Shown: positions 52,417-63,025 of the stretch, one piece after another | Layout of the letters: every line of letters starts with the position of its first letter | Numbering within the stretch: position 1 is the first letter of the stretch | Source: Calothrix sp. PCC 7103 | GTDB taxonomy: Bacteria > Cyanobacteriota > Cyanobacteriia > Cyanobacteriales > Nostocaceae | Assembly (NCBI RefSeq): GCF_000331305.1 | Contig: NZ_KB217478.1 | Coordinates: 8,215,481 to 8,279,480, forward strand | Direction of reading: 5' to 3' | DNA: 64,000 nt | The notes under the pieces: model-generated | What the model saw: the letters and a program-made list of their open reading frames with translations, nothing else | Told to the model about the DNA's origin: nothing | The model's database searches: none | Program-made: the position numbers and the translations under genes

Positions 52417-53709
52417 GTGAAAGTTTTAGTTGTTGGTAATGGTGGGCGCGAACATGCCCTGGCTTGGAAACTTCTACAATCAAAGCAAATTGAGCGTGTT
52501 TTCTGTGCCCCAGGAAATGGTGGAACTGCCAGTATGGAACGTTGCGAAAACGTTCCTGTAAAAGTTGATGATTTTGAAGGGATTAACGAAATAGCCCACT
52601 CTGAAGGTGTTTCATTAGTAGTCGTTGGGCCCGAAGTACCTTTAGCTAAGGGTATTACAGACTTTTTACAAGCCAAAGGTTTAAAAGTATTTGGCCCCAG
52701 TCGTGCTGGTGCCCAAATTGAAGCGAGTAAAGCATGGGCAAAAGCATTGATGCAAGAAGCACATGTACCTACTGCTGCTTCTGCGGTATTTACTGATGTG
52801 ACAGCCGCGAAATCGTATGTCAAATCTAAAGGGGTGCCTATTGTTGTTAAAGCTGATGGGTTAGCAGCAGGCAAGGGTGTAATAGTTGCCCAAACTATCG
52901 AAGAAGCCCACGCGGGACTTGATGCGATTTTTGGTGGGCAGTTTGGCAGTGCAGGTAATTTTGTTGTTATTGAAGAATTTTTAACTGGACAAGAAGTTTC
53001 TGTTTTAGCACTCACTGACGGTGAAACTATTTGTCCTTTATTACCCGCACAAGACCATAAACGTATTGGTGAAGGTGACACTGGTGAAAATACGGGTGGT
53101 ATGGGGGCCTATGCTCCAGCACCTATTGCTACCGATGCTTTAATGACTAGAGTACAAACCGAAGTACTCGAACGTACAATTGCAGCTTTAAAAGCCAAGG
53201 GTATTGACTATCGAGGTGTTTTATATGCTGGGTTAATGGTTTCGGAAGATGGAAATTTTAAAGTTTTAGAATTTAACTGTCGTTTTGGCGACCCCGAAAC
53301 ACAAGTCATTTTACCTTTACTTGAAACTCCTTTAGAAGAACTTCTTTTAGCCTGCGTAGAAAGGCGCCTAGCACAAATGCTTCCCATAGTATGGAAGTCT
53401 GGTGCATGTGCTACTGTTGTCGCTGCTAGTGGCGGTTATCCTGGTGATTACACCAAAGGTAAAATAATCACAGGATTTAATGATGCTGTTTCTACTGGTG
53501 CCACTGTATTTCACGCCGGAACAAAGTTACAATCATCAACACAAGCTTCAGAAGTATGTACTGATGGTGGTAGAGTGTTGAATGTCACAGGTGTGGGAGA
53601 AGACTTTCAACAAGCACTCAACCAAGCATATGCAGGAATTGCGAAAATTAGCTTCGACGGCATGTACTATCGAAGAGACATTGGATATAGAGTTAAAAGT
53701 TCTGAGTGA
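52417..53709 (+). CDS. purD: Phosphoribosylamine-glycine ligase
   Basis: This 430-residue protein starts at GTG 52417 (MKVLVVGNGGREHALAWKLL). It has the ATP-grasp features: VKADGLAAGKGV, IEEFLTGQEVSV, HKRIGEGDTGENTGGMGAYAP and LEFNCRFGDPETQ. It makes glycinamide ribonucleotide in purine synthesis. Length is normal. It precedes nblS by 154 bases. Confidence 0.96.
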   Translation: MKVLVVGNGGREHALAWKLLQSKQIERVFCAPGNGGTASMERCENVPVKVDDFEGINEIAHSEGVSLVVVGPEVPLAKGITDFLQAKGLKVFGPSRAGAQIEASKAWAKALMQEAHVPTAASAVFTDVTAAKSYVKSKGVPIVVKADGLAAGKGVIVAQTIEEAHAGLDAIFGGQFGSAGNFVVIEEFLTGQEVSVLALTDGETICPLLPAQDHKRIGEGDTGENTGGMGAYAPAPIATDALMTRVQTEVLERTIAALKAKGIDYRGVLYAGLMVSEDGNFKVLEFNCRFGDPETQVILPLLETPLEELLLACVERRLAQMLPIVWKSGACATVVAASGGYPGDYTKGKIITGFNDAVSTGATVFHAGTKLQSSTQASEVCTDGGRVLNVTGVGEDFQQALNQAYAGIAKISFDGMYYRRDIGYRVKSSE

Positions 53710-53721
53710 GATCAAAAGTTA

Positions 53722-53782
53722 GGAGTTATGAGTTATGAGTTATTACTTACCACTCAGCACTCTCTACTCAGCACTATTTTGA
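53722..53782. repeat. GAGTTATGAGTTATT and CTCAGCACTC short tandem units
   Basis: Repeated GAGTTATGAGTTATGAG and then CACTCAGCACTCTCTACTCAGCACT. The second unit recurs in the linker of cheB (63480-63535). Confidence 0.6.
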
Positions 53783-53863
53783 TTCGCAATTTATGTAAAT
53801 AACTGTTAATTTTTTAGTTGTTGCAGTTTGTTTATAAAAAACTATTAACAACTTAAATTTAAA

Positions 53864-55768
53864 ATGCTTGCTGTTTTTACTTATATCCGAGAAGCGATTG
53901 CCTCCTGGTGGTCGCAGTTTACCCTCCAAACTAAGCTCTTGGCTGCCGCCACCCTGGTGGTATCTTTAGTTATGAGCGGTTTGACTTTTTGGGCAGTCAA
54001 TACTATTCAACAAGATGCGCGCTTAAATGATACTCGTTTTGGTCGCGACTTAGGATTATTGCTTGCTGCTAACGTGGCGCCTTTAATAGCCGATAATAAC
54101 TTAACTGAGGTTGCCCAACTATCTCAAAGGTTTTATAGCAGTACATCTAGCATTCGATACATACTCTATGCAGATGATACTGGGAAAATCTTTTTTGGCA
54201 TTCCCTTTTGGGAACCAGAAGTTGAGAACTCACTTACAATTCAACGACGAATACAACTACCTGACGACTACGCAACTGATGCTGAAAAGCCAATGGTACG
54301 TCAGCATCAATCACCTGATGGGGAAGTTACCGATGTATTTGTACCATTAACAATCAATGGTAAGTACCTTGGTGTGATGGCAGTTGGTATAAACCCCAAC
54401 CAAACAGCAGTTATTTCCACTAACTTTACTCGTGATGTCACTATTGCCGTATTTATCACAATTTGGGTAATGGTAATTTTGGCTGGTGTTGTTAATGCCT
54501 TAACTATTACTAAACCTATTAAAGAACTTTTAGTAGGTGTCAAGCAAATTGCTGCTGGTAATTTCCAACAGAGAATAGATTTGCCTCTCGGTGGAGAACT
54601 TGGAGAATTAATCTTCAGTTTTAACGATATGGCAGAACGCTTGGAACGTTACGAAGAACAAAACATCGAAGAACTCACTGCTGAGAAAGCCAAACTTGAA
54701 ACCCTCGTCTCTACTATTGCTGACGGCGCCGTGTTGATTGACAATAATATGCAGGTAATTCTTGCCAACCCAAACGCACGTCGTATTTTTGGTTGGGACG
54801 ATATTGAGGTTGAAGGTAGTAACGTATTGCACCAGCTACCAACTGGAGTACAAATGGAAATTACACGTCCTTTGTACGAAATGGCAGCAGGAGAACGTGA
54901 AAGTGCTGAGTTTCGTATTCCACTCGGTCAACCCACAAAACGTACCATTCGTATTTTATTGACAACAGTTCTTAACCTTCAACGCGAAAGTATCAAAGGT
55001 ATTGCTATAACTGTTCAAGATATTACGCGCGAAGTTGAGCTAAACGAAGCCAAAAGTCAATTTATTAGTAACGTCTCCCACGAATTACGAACACCATTAT
55101 TTAATATCAAAACATACATCGAAACACTACATGACTATGGTGAAGATTTAGAAGTAGAACAGCGAAAAGAGTTCTTATCAACAGTAAATCACGAAACAGA
55201 CCGCCTAACTCGATTAGTAAACGATGTATTAGATTTATCAAAATTAGAATCAGGACGTACTTACAATTTAGATGGAGTAGATTTAAGTCAAGCAATCGAA
55301 CAAACACTGCGTACCTATCAACTTAACGCTAAAGACAAAGGAATTGAAATATTTCAAGAAGTTGAACCTAACCTACCTTTAGTCGTCGGTAACTACGATT
55401 TATTACTACAAGTTTTTGGTAACTTAGTTGGTAATGCACTCAAATTTTCCACTCCCGGTGGTAAAATTGCCTTCCGTGCGTATCAACACCATACAAAAAA
55501 AGTGCGAATAGAAATATCCGACACAGGAATTGGAATTGCACCAGAAGACCAAGAAGCGATATTCGACCGTTTCTTTCGCGTCGAAAACCGAGTTCACACC
55601 CTTGAAGGTACAGGTTTAGGACTATCAATAGTCCGTAACATCATCGACAAACACCACAGTCGAGTTAATCTAGTCAGCGAAGTTGGTACAGGTACAACCT
55701 TTTGGTTCGACTTATCAATTGTAGAACAACAGGCGCCGCATGTTGATCTGTTAGGAGTTAAGAGTTAA
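53864..55768 (+). CDS. nblS: Sensor histidine kinase NblS/Hik33-type
   Basis: This 634-residue membrane kinase has TM1 (about 25-47), an extracytoplasmic domain, TM2 (about 193-216), HAMP (to about 270), a PAS domain (about 275-385), HisKA with SHELRTPLFN, then HATPase (DTGIGIAPEDQEAIFDRFFR and GTGLGLSI). The order and length match NblS/Hik33/DspA, the conserved cyanobacterial sensor for high light, cold, salt and nutrient stress, which works through RpaB. It controls phycobilisome breakdown and high-light genes, including psbA in some species. It follows purD here, as I recall for other cyanobacteria. Confidence 0.92.
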   Translation: MLAVFTYIREAIASWWSQFTLQTKLLAAATLVVSLVMSGLTFWAVNTIQQDARLNDTRFGRDLGLLLAANVAPLIADNNLTEVAQLSQRFYSSTSSIRYILYADDTGKIFFGIPFWEPEVENSLTIQRRIQLPDDYATDAEKPMVRQHQSPDGEVTDVFVPLTINGKYLGVMAVGINPNQTAVISTNFTRDVTIAVFITIWVMVILAGVVNALTITKPIKELLVGVKQIAAGNFQQRIDLPLGGELGELIFSFNDMAERLERYEEQNIEELTAEKAKLETLVSTIADGAVLIDNNMQVILANPNARRIFGWDDIEVEGSNVLHQLPTGVQMEITRPLYEMAAGERESAEFRIPLGQPTKRTIRILLTTVLNLQRESIKGIAITVQDITREVELNEAKSQFISNVSHELRTPLFNIKTYIETLHDYGEDLEVEQRKEFLSTVNHETDRLTRLVNDVLDLSKLESGRTYNLDGVDLSQAIEQTLRTYQLNAKDKGIEIFQEVEPNLPLVVGNYDLLLQVFGNLVGNALKFSTPGGKIAFRAYQHHTKKVRIEISDTGIGIAPEDQEAIFDRFFRVENRVHTLEGTGLGLSIVRNIIDKHHSRVNLVSEVGTGTTFWFDLSIVEQQAPHVDLLGVKS

Positions 55769-55786
55769 TAGTTGGGAGTTGGGAAT

Positions 55787-55812
55787 GTAGAGACGTGACA
55801 TGCCACGTCTCC
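55787..55812. repeat. GTAGAGACG-type palindrome, right arm shortened
   Basis: GTAGAGACGTG and CACGTCTC arms around ACATGC. It lies between the convergent nblS and zinc-ribbon genes. Confidence 0.65.
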
Positions 55813-55823
55813 TAATGTTTGAA

Positions 55824-56192
55824 TTAAGTAAAAGCAGCTATCATTAAACAAACAACAAACAAAGCCACAAACAGCAACAGCGTTTGATTTTGTCGTACCC
55901 AACTCTGTAAACTTTCATTAGAACTGGGTTTACGATACTGCTGTTGCTTCTGCGTTTGATACTCCTCAAAATTTTGATATAAAGTACACTCTTTTGCCGT
56001 AGGACGCTGCGGATAATTACAGCTATCATCTACATGGTAAGTACAAGTGTCACACAAATACTCACCTTTTCCCGCACGGTGCAACGGAATACCAGGATGT
56101 CCAAACGCTTTTAACTCAGTTCTACAAAAAGGACAAGTGACAGCTTGTGAGTCAACTTGCTGTTTACAACGGGGACAAAATATACTAGCCAC
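55824..56192 (-). CDS. Zinc-ribbon protein with C-terminal membrane anchor
   Basis: This 122-residue protein has MASIFCPRCKQQVDSQAVTC (CPRC and then CPFC, residues 6-24), a second cysteine set (CDTCTYHVDDSCNYP), and a membrane segment at the end (about 100-120). The zinc ribbons face the cytoplasm if the tail is inserted. Related cyanobacterial proteins have no proven function. Confidence 0.75.
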   Translation of the reverse strand: MASIFCPRCKQQVDSQAVTCPFCRTELKAFGHPGIPLHRAGKGEYLCDTCTYHVDDSCNYPQRPTAKECTLYQNFEEYQTQKQQQYRKPSSNESLQSWVRQNQTLLLFVALFVVCLMIAAFT

Positions 56193-56324
56193 CTGAATAA
56201 ATATAATTAATATAAGGTTTACTCGATTGTATCCGACCCAATTGATAACAAATTAGTTAAGTAAGGATTACTCAACCCGTCTAGTTTTTCGCATATTATC
56301 GTAGAACAGGCGCCCATTCCTATG

Positions 56325-57914
56325 CTACAACCTGGCTAATTCAACAACTGCGCGCACTAATTCATCAAAAGCAACAGGTTTTACAATGTGATATTTATAA
56401 CCAATATTCAGAATTCTCTCATTATCTATATCCGTACCATAAGCTGTAAGCGCAATTGCTGGAATTGATATATTTTGATACTGTGGCAACGCGCCAATTT
56501 GACGCATCAGTTCATAACCATCCATTGTTGGCATTCCAATATCGCTTATTATTACATCTGGCTGATTCAATCTAATTGCTTCAAGTGCATCAGTACCACA
56601 GTTAAAAGCTGTTACTCTGGCGCCATATTGTTCTAATACAAATGTTATCAGTTCTAAATTATCAACTTCATCATCAACTACTAACACGTTTACTTCAGCT
56701 AACGACGTAAAATCTTCTTCTAATTCTTGTTTTACTTGTGGCGCCATAACTGCTACAACAGGAAAACAACAAGTGAAAGTTGCCCCAAGTTCTTCACCTT
56801 CACTTTCTGCCATAATTGTGCCACCGTGCAATTCGACTAAATGACGCGAAATTGCTAAACCTAACCCCAACCCACCAAATTTTCTAGTAGTACTGCTATC
56901 AGCTTGACGAAAAGACTCAAATATGTATGGTAAAAACTCTCGTGTAATACCTTTTCCACTATCACTAACCTTTAGTTGAACCTGCATATCAATTTGTTCA
57001 AGGCTGATTGTAACTTTTCCACCTGTAGGTGTAAACTTAACGGCATTGGTAAGTAAATTGATTGCGATTTGCTGTAAACGGTTGGCATCACCCAATACTT
57101 TACCGATATCATAATTAATTTCGGTATTTAGCTGAATCGATTTTGCTTCTGCTGCTAACCTAACTGTTTCTAATGCTGCTTGAATAATATAAGCCAAGTC
57201 TACATTTTCTAATTTTAATTCCAACTTACCTCGTAATATTCGCGATACATCAAGTAAATCATCAATTAGTTGCACCTGTAATTTGGCATTGCGTTCAATT
57301 GTTTCAATTGCTAAACTTTTACTCTTTTCATCTAAAGTCCGAGTTTTTAGCAATTTTGACCATCCCAATATTGGGTTTAGCGGTGTACGCAACTCGTGCG
57401 ATAAAATCGCTAAAAACTCATCTTTGACTCGATTTGCCGCTTCTGCTGATTCTTGCGCTAATTTTCGTTCTACTGCTTCCGCTAATGCACGGTCACGCAT
57501 TGTTCTATATTCTTGGACACGATATGTTAAATCTGTTACGTCTTGTATTGACATCAACGCATAATAACTATCTTCTATACCAGATAACGATGTTACAGTG
57601 GTATGTTGAATGCGATTTTTTCCTTGGCTACTCTGTGTTGGAATTATATAGTTATGTAGTTGTGAAGAAAAAATTGCTGGTGGGCCACCCTTAAATATAT
57701 CTTGTAACCGACTTGCATACTGTGGTTGATTTAAATGCGGAAATCTCTGAGTAAGTGTTGTACCTAAAATAGACTTACGCGAAATTTTCGTCCATTCTTC
57801 TAAACAGTTATTCCAATAAATTACTGTGTAGTCAGATTTAAAAATACACAAACCCAACGGTATAAGGTCAAAATGACTAAATTTCTCCTGCGCTTGAGCG
57901 ATTATTTCTAGCAT
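56325..57914 (-). CDS. Hybrid sensor histidine kinase with PAS and receiver
   Basis: This 529-residue soluble protein has PAS (about 15-125), HisKA (LAILSHELRTPLNPILGW, His near 172), HATPase (NAVKFTPTGGKV, DSGKGI, GLGLGLAI) and a C-terminal receiver (VLVVDDEVDN, phospho-Asp in IISDIGMPTMDG, KPVAFDEL). It lies next to CheC and CheY genes on the same strand. The sensed signal is unknown. Confidence 0.9.
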   Translation of the reverse strand: MLEIIAQAQEKFSHFDLIPLGLCIFKSDYTVIYWNNCLEEWTKISRKSILGTTLTQRFPHLNQPQYASRLQDIFKGGPPAIFSSQLHNYIIPTQSSQGKNRIQHTTVTSLSGIEDSYYALMSIQDVTDLTYRVQEYRTMRDRALAEAVERKLAQESAEAANRVKDEFLAILSHELRTPLNPILGWSKLLKTRTLDEKSKSLAIETIERNAKLQVQLIDDLLDVSRILRGKLELKLENVDLAYIIQAALETVRLAAEAKSIQLNTEINYDIGKVLGDANRLQQIAINLLTNAVKFTPTGGKVTISLEQIDMQVQLKVSDSGKGITREFLPYIFESFRQADSSTTRKFGGLGLGLAISRHLVELHGGTIMAESEGEELGATFTCCFPVVAVMAPQVKQELEEDFTSLAEVNVLVVDDEVDNLELITFVLEQYGARVTAFNCGTDALEAIRLNQPDVIISDIGMPTMDGYELMRQIGALPQYQNISIPAIALTAYGTDIDNERILNIGYKYHIVKPVAFDELVRAVVELARL

Positions 57915-57991
57915 TATTCAGATATATGCCCTAATTTATATAATAACTTTAATATATTTATATTTAATCTTATTTCTAGACATATTCCTAA

Positions 57992-58612
57992 CTAAGAAGG
58001 TTGAAATTCTAACTGTTGGTCAATCACCCTAATTAGCGTACCAAATGAATCCATTTCAAAAATTAAAACGATATCTCCTATAATTTCTAACGTTTTAATT
58101 GCAAAGCGCGCTTGTGCCAGCAAAAAAATTGTTTCTTCACTTGCATATTCTAAAGATAATATATGCTTTATCGAATCTTCCATGTAAATTGGTATCGCAT
58201 AGTTGAGGTGTTGATTTAATACGTTACTAATCGACCCCATGATTCCATTAATTACAATATTGCCGACTTCGCTAAGTGTACCAATTTTTACTGAGTCTAA
58301 ATCGGGACTACTTATTTCCTCTCCCGTAAGTAAGCTAACTAATGTTGCTGCACTCTCTGTTGGAAAAACTAAGTTTGCTTTCCCCGAAAACGAACCTGTA
58401 AAATTTAATTTTACCGCCGCTAACGAATCTCCATCAAATCTTTTTTCGAGTTCTGCTTGTATCTGACTCAAAGTTAATATGCTAACAACCGGAATTTCTA
58501 AAACAATCCGAGAATCTAACATTTGGTTGAGCATACCAGCAGCTCGACCCACACCAATATTTATTAATTCTTGTAAAGCATCTAAGTGAGCATCTGTTAG
58601 CTGATATACCAT
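57992..58612 (-). CDS. CheC-like phosphatase
   Basis: From ATG 58612 this is 206 residues. Two CheC active-site copies are visible: ALQELINIGVGRAAGMLNQM with Glu and Asn and a following Pro, and TLSEVGNIVINGIMGSI with Glu and Asn. CheC removes phosphate from CheY. AGGAG (minus strand, 58619-58623) lies inside the end of the CheY gene, one base separates the two genes, and they are probably co-translated. The longer frame to 58663 starts inside cheY. Confidence 0.85.
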   Translation of the reverse strand: MVYQLTDAHLDALQELINIGVGRAAGMLNQMLDSRIVLEIPVVSILTLSQIQAELEKRFDGDSLAAVKLNFTGSFSGKANLVFPTESAATLVSLLTGEEISSPDLDSVKIGTLSEVGNIVINGIMGSISNVLNQHLNYAIPIYMEDSIKHILSLEYASEETIFLLAQARFAIKTLEIIGDIVLIFEMDSFGTLIRVIDQQLEFQPS

Positions 58613-58613
58613 A

Positions 58614-58982
58614 TTAAGCTCCTTGATGCTTACAAGCTTCGCGTACAGCTTTAAGCACTTCATTTTCTTTTACTGGCTTATTAATAAACCCTGCGGCGCC
58701 TAATTCCATACCACGGTCACGCGAAGCATCTTGAATGTCAGCAGAAATAATAATAGTCGGAACCTCAAACTTTTCTGCCCGCAACATCTCAAGAAATCTA
58801 AATCCATCAATGTCTGGCATCAGTATATCAGTCAATACACAATCTGGAGTATGTGCGCGTACCATCTCTAAACCTTCCAGACCGTTACTAGCTTCGAGTA
58901 TTTCATAGCCATCGGTTTGGAGGATTTTACGAAGCATCCTACGAGCAAAGGCTGCATCGTCAACAATCAGGATTGATTTCAT
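58614..58982 (-). CDS. CheY-like single-domain response regulator
   Basis: This 122-residue receiver has ILIVDDAAFARRML (acidic pair), CVLTDILMPDIDGF (phospho-Asp near residue 54), a Ser at the switch position in IIISADIQ, and FINKPVKEN with the lysine. No output domain. It is paired with the CheC gene one base downstream and is divergent from cheA. Confidence 0.9.
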   Translation of the reverse strand: MKSILIVDDAAFARRMLRKILQTDGYEILEASNGLEGLEMVRAHTPDCVLTDILMPDIDGFRFLEMLRAEKFEVPTIIISADIQDASRDRGMELGAAGFINKPVKENEVLKAVREACKHQGA

Positions 58983-59248
58983 CGTTCAAATTTTGCCCTT
59001 AAATTATACATTAATTATTTTACACCTGCATAACAATAAATTATATTTTATCATCTATTCAATAGTGGACTAATTGTCAAGTAGCTTTGATACACTTTTG
59101 CAATAAAAATCTATTAACACTAATTAAAAAAATAAACTTCTATCTAAAGGCATAATTTGTATCTACTTCCCGATATAATTTTAAACCATACTAGTTTCAC
59201 TACTTTCATCGTAGAATATTTCATTACCTAGACTAAATATCAAATTGC

Positions 59249-61360
59249 ATGGAGTATATCGATAGTGATGACATCAAAGCCTTTTTGGCAGAAAGCTATG
59301 AAAATATTAATCAAATAGAAAATGATATTGTAGATTTAGAAAAAGCGTCGGTGTCAGTTGATGCACTGTCTCGGATTTACCGATGTTTACATACATTGAA
59401 GGGTAATTGCGGCTTTTTGGCATTTTCTAAGTTAGAGAGACTTGCTCATGCTGGTGAAAGTTTACTCAACCAACTGCGTACAGGTAATTTAACCATAAAT
59501 ACCGAAATTGCCACTGCTCTACTTCAAACAATTGACAGTATTCGTAAAATCCTCACTTCCATCGAAGCTAATAATAACGAAGGCAGCGAAGACTACTCAA
59601 ACTTGATTCAAAAAATAAATATATTCCATTCTAGTACTTCTATCGAAACTACTCCCCTTCCCGAAACTAGCGTTAGTTCTCAAGTTGCTCCCACTTTTAA
59701 TACCTTAGAAACTATTCGAGTTGATGTAGATGTACTCGATAAAATCATGAATTTAGTGGGTGAGTTAATACTATCGCGTAACCAAGTGTTGCAATTCGCA
59801 AATCATGTAGATGATATTGCTTTTACCAAAATCAGCCAAAATTTAAATGTAATTTCATCAGAGTTGCAATTTGTAGTTATGAAAACTCGGTTGCAACCAA
59901 TAAATATAGTATTACAAAAACTACCGCGTGCTGTTCGCGATATCGAAGTTGCTTCACACAAAAGGGTACATCTCGATATTATTGGCGCCGAAACCGAACT
60001 CGACCGCAGTATAATCGAGTTCATCAAAGACCCAATCATGCATATAGTTCGTAACTGTATTGACCACGGAATTGAAACACCAGAAGTACGCACATCACTC
60101 GGCAAACCAATCGAAGGAAAGTTGTACGTGCGCGCGTTTCACGAAGGTGGTACAGTTAATATTGAAATTGGCGATGATGGTAAAGGTATTGAACCAGAGC
60201 TTGTATTAGCAAAAGCATTAGAGCTAGGTTTAATTAATTCTTCACAAGTGCAAACTAAAAGCGAAGCTGAAATTATAAATTTAATTTTTCTACCCGGTTT
60301 ATCTACATCACCTCAAGTTACCAACCTTTCTGGTAGAGGAGTTGGAATGGATGTAGTCAAAACAAATATCGAGCGGGTAAACGGTTCAATACAAGTTTAT
60401 AGTCAGTCAGGACAAGGTACAGTATTTAAAATCAGGATTCCTTTAACTCTAGCAATTATTGGTGCGTTAATAATTACTGGCAATCAACAATGTTTTACTA
60501 TTCCCCAAACTAATGTTCAAGAACTCGTCAGGCTTGAGGGTGATACAATAACCGAACGTATTGATATACTATATGATATTCCTGTATTGCGTTTGCGTGG
60601 AAATATCTTACCTTTGGTCTACCTGAACAAAGTTCTCGGATTTGAAGATGATGTACCATTACATGTACTAAAAAATATAGAAATAGAAACTCTATATATA
60701 GTAGTTATCAATATTGATGAATATCACTTTGGTTTAGTTGTAGACTCAATCGAAGACACTGAGGATATTGTAGTTAAACCTTTAGGAAAACAACTCAAAG
60801 ATGTTTCTATATTCACAGGCGCCACTATTCTTGGTGATGGTAAAATTGCTTTAATCATAGATACAATTGCACTGGCGATACAAGCGGGTGTCACACCTCA
60901 AGCTCAAAAACGTTTCAATACCACACTTATAGATGATAATGAAGAGCACGTTTCGGTACTCTTGTTTGAAGGGGTTGAAAACGCACGCATGGGTATTTTT
61001 CTCACGCTTGCCAACCGTCTGGAAGAATTCGATAGCAAAGACATTAAAATTGTCGGCAACCAAAAGGTCATACAATATAACAATGAAATTATACCTTTAA
61101 TTGATTTAAACGAAGTCTTTTTAGGCGCCTCAAAAATACTACCAGATTCTATAATTCAAGTTGTAGTTATCACTTTCAATCATCATAACTACGGCTTAAT
61201 AGTCAACTCTATCATTGATATTGTAGAAGAACCGTTAAAAATTCAAGGTGTCTCTACCCGTTCTGGTGTGAAAATGCTTGCTACTATTCAGAATGAAATT
61301 ATCGAAATTCTCGATATCGAAAAAATTATTAGTCTTGCCAACCCTTATTTAATCAAATAA
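59249..61360 (+). CDS. cheA: Chemotaxis kinase CheA with two CheW-like domains, no P2
   Basis: This 703-residue protein has an Hpt domain (1-110; CLHTLKGNCGF, phospho-His48), a dimer domain (about 165-225; LDKIMNLVGELILSRNQ), HATPase (about 225-400; HIVRNCIDHG, IGDDGKGIEPE, SGRGVGMDVV), a CheW-like domain (about 405-540), and a second CheW-like domain (about 560-700). A CheY-binding P2 is not seen between the Hpt and dimer parts. Two regulatory domains suggest binding to more than one receptor/CheW type or a different array. It starts the plus-strand chemotaxis run. Confidence 0.92.
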   Translation: MEYIDSDDIKAFLAESYENINQIENDIVDLEKASVSVDALSRIYRCLHTLKGNCGFLAFSKLERLAHAGESLLNQLRTGNLTINTEIATALLQTIDSIRKILTSIEANNNEGSEDYSNLIQKINIFHSSTSIETTPLPETSVSSQVAPTFNTLETIRVDVDVLDKIMNLVGELILSRNQVLQFANHVDDIAFTKISQNLNVISSELQFVVMKTRLQPINIVLQKLPRAVRDIEVASHKRVHLDIIGAETELDRSIIEFIKDPIMHIVRNCIDHGIETPEVRTSLGKPIEGKLYVRAFHEGGTVNIEIGDDGKGIEPELVLAKALELGLINSSQVQTKSEAEIINLIFLPGLSTSPQVTNLSGRGVGMDVVKTNIERVNGSIQVYSQSGQGTVFKIRIPLTLAIIGALIITGNQQCFTIPQTNVQELVRLEGDTITERIDILYDIPVLRLRGNILPLVYLNKVLGFEDDVPLHVLKNIEIETLYIVVINIDEYHFGLVVDSIEDTEDIVVKPLGKQLKDVSIFTGATILGDGKIALIIDTIALAIQAGVTPQAQKRFNTTLIDDNEEHVSVLLFEGVENARMGIFLTLANRLEEFDSKDIKIVGNQKVIQYNNEIIPLIDLNEVFLGASKILPDSIIQVVVITFNHHNYGLIVNSIIDIVEEPLKIQGVSTRSGVKMLATIQNEIIEILDIEKIISLANPYLIK

Positions 61361-61361
61361 T

Positions 61362-61802
61362 ATGAATCAACAATTTTGTACATTTTTTCTAGATAAAATC
61401 TATTTTGGCATCAATGTTATACAAGTGCAAGAAGTAATTAAATGTACACAAATAACACCTGTACCACTGGCACCGCCCGATATTTTAGGTTTAATCAACT
61501 TACGTGGTAAAATAGTTACTATTGTCGATATAAAATCTCGATTAAAAATGAATCAAAATATAAATTATCTAAATTTGGAAAACAATTACAATATTATTTT
61601 GAAACATAAATCAGAATTTGTAAGCTTGATAGTAGATGACATTGGAGACGTAATTGAAGTCGAAGAAAATCAATTTGAACCACCTCCTGCAACTTTAAAA
61701 GGTAAAATTCGCTCTTTACTGCAAGGAGCATACAAATTACAAGACAACTTTTTATTAATTCTAAACATTGATAAACTTTTAGCCAAAAATATTGAAAGTT
61801 AG
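61362..61802 (+). CDS. cheW: CheW coupling protein
   Basis: This 146-residue CheW-fold protein has [20 protein letters not shown] near the start, [20 protein letters not shown] in the middle, and [20 protein letters not shown]. It links CheA and receptors. One base separates it from cheA and eight from the MCP gene, so they form an operon. Confidence 0.9.
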   Translation: MNQQFCTFFLDKIYFGINVIQVQEVIKCTQITPVPLAPPDILGLINLRGKIVTIVDIKSRLKMNQNINYLNLENNYNIILKHKSEFVSLIVDDIGDVIEVEENQFEPPPATLKGKIRSLLQGAYKLQDNFLLILNIDKLLAKNIES

Positions 61803-61810
61803 AGAAAACT

Positions 61811-63025
61811 ATGAGTCAACTACAGCCAATTTTAACAGCCTTGACCGCATTGAAACAAGGAGATTTTGCTTATCGTTTATCAGTTGAAGAAAATGAACTA
61901 AGCGAAGTACATCAAGCTTTCAACGAGTTAGCAGCTTTTAACGGAAATTTTGCATCCGAAATCATCAAAATGACGCATGAAGTCGGTACAGAAGGAAAGT
62001 TAGACTCGCAAATTATAATCAATAATGCTACTGGATGTTGGAAAGAAATAATCGACAGTATTAATTACATGTCTTCCAAATTGACCGTCCAATTCCGTAA
62101 TATTGCTCAAGTAATGCTTGTAGTATCACAAGGCGATTTATCCCAAACAATTGACATTGAAAATGTAGGCGAATTTCAAGCCCTGACAAGCAGCGTTAAT
62201 GCGATGATAACCAACCTGCGTAGTTCAATTCAAGAAATTACCGAAGTTGCAACTACTGTAGCTTCATCTTCTGAAGAATTTAGTGTTGTCAGTCAAGAAA
62301 TGACGAAAAATGCAACTCAAACTGCCGAGCAAGCAACAAGTGCTTCAGCTTCTGCCGACCAAGTTAGTCAAAATGCAATTATAGTAGCTACCGCAGTCGA
62401 AGAAATGAATGCTTCAATCCGTGAAATTGCTAAAAATGCTGCTGAAGGTGCCCAAGTAGCTACAGGCGCCGTAAAAACTGCTGATGATACTAATACCACA
62501 ATTACCAAGCTTGGTAATAGCAGTATAGAAATAGGCAAAGTCATTAAAGTAATTACCTCAATAGCCCAGCAAACAAATTTATTGGCTCTTAATGCGACCA
62601 TCGAAGCTGCACGTGCGGGAGATGCTGGTCGAGGATTTGCCGTTGTTGCGGGTGAAGTCAAAGAATTAGCGCGCGCAACTGCCAAAGCAACTGATGATAT
62701 TAGTCAGCGTATCGAAACGATTCAAACCGATACAAAAAGTGCTGTTGACGCAATCGCTGAAATTAGTACCGTTATCAATCAAATTAATGATATTCAAAAT
62801 ACTATAGCCAGTGCTGTCGAAGAGCAAACAGCCACTACTAATGAAATTGCTCGCAACGTTACAGAAGCTGCTAAAGGCGCCACCGACATTGCCAAAAATA
62901 TTTCTGTCGTAGCCTTAAACGCTCAAAACACCACAACAGGCGCCGCAAATACATCCCAAGCTGCCAACGAACTATCGCGCATGGCAGTAGATTTACAGAA
63001 AATAGTTAATAAATTTAAATATTAA
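61811..63025 (+). CDS. Soluble methyl-accepting chemotaxis protein
   Basis: This 404-residue receptor has no membrane segment. The N-terminal region (about 1-140) has HAMP-like repeats ([20 protein letters not shown] and [18 protein letters not shown]). The C-terminal signalling coiled coil includes [20 protein letters not shown] and [20 protein letters not shown]. It should sense an internal signal or read a partner protein, as in phototaxis or pilus arrays. The cheB start overlaps its stop by one base (TAATG). Confidence 0.92.
   Translation: MSQLQPILTALTALKQGDFAYRLSVEENELSEVHQAFNELAAFNGNFASEIIKMTHEVGTEGKLDSQIIINNATGCWKEIIDSINYMSSKLTVQFRNIAQVMLVVSQGDLSQTIDIENVGEFQALTSSVNAMITNLRSSIQEITEVATTVASSSEEFSVVSQEMTKNATQTAEQATSASASADQVSQNAIIVATAVEEMNASIREIAKNAAEGAQVATGAVKTADDTNTTITKLGNSSIEIGKVIKVITSIAQQTNLLALNATIEAARAGDAGRGFAVVAGEVKELARATAKATDDISQRIETIQTDTKSAVDAIAEISTVINQINDIQNTIASAVEEQTATTNEIARNVTEAAKGATDIAKNISVVALNAQNTTTGAANTSQAANELSRMAVDLQKIVNKFKY

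Noticed and set aside
52374-53081. A 235-codon open frame antisense to purD
   Set aside because: purD is certain on the plus strand here. The antisense frame has low-complexity Ser/Ala/Pro composition and no motif, as shadows of coding DNA do.
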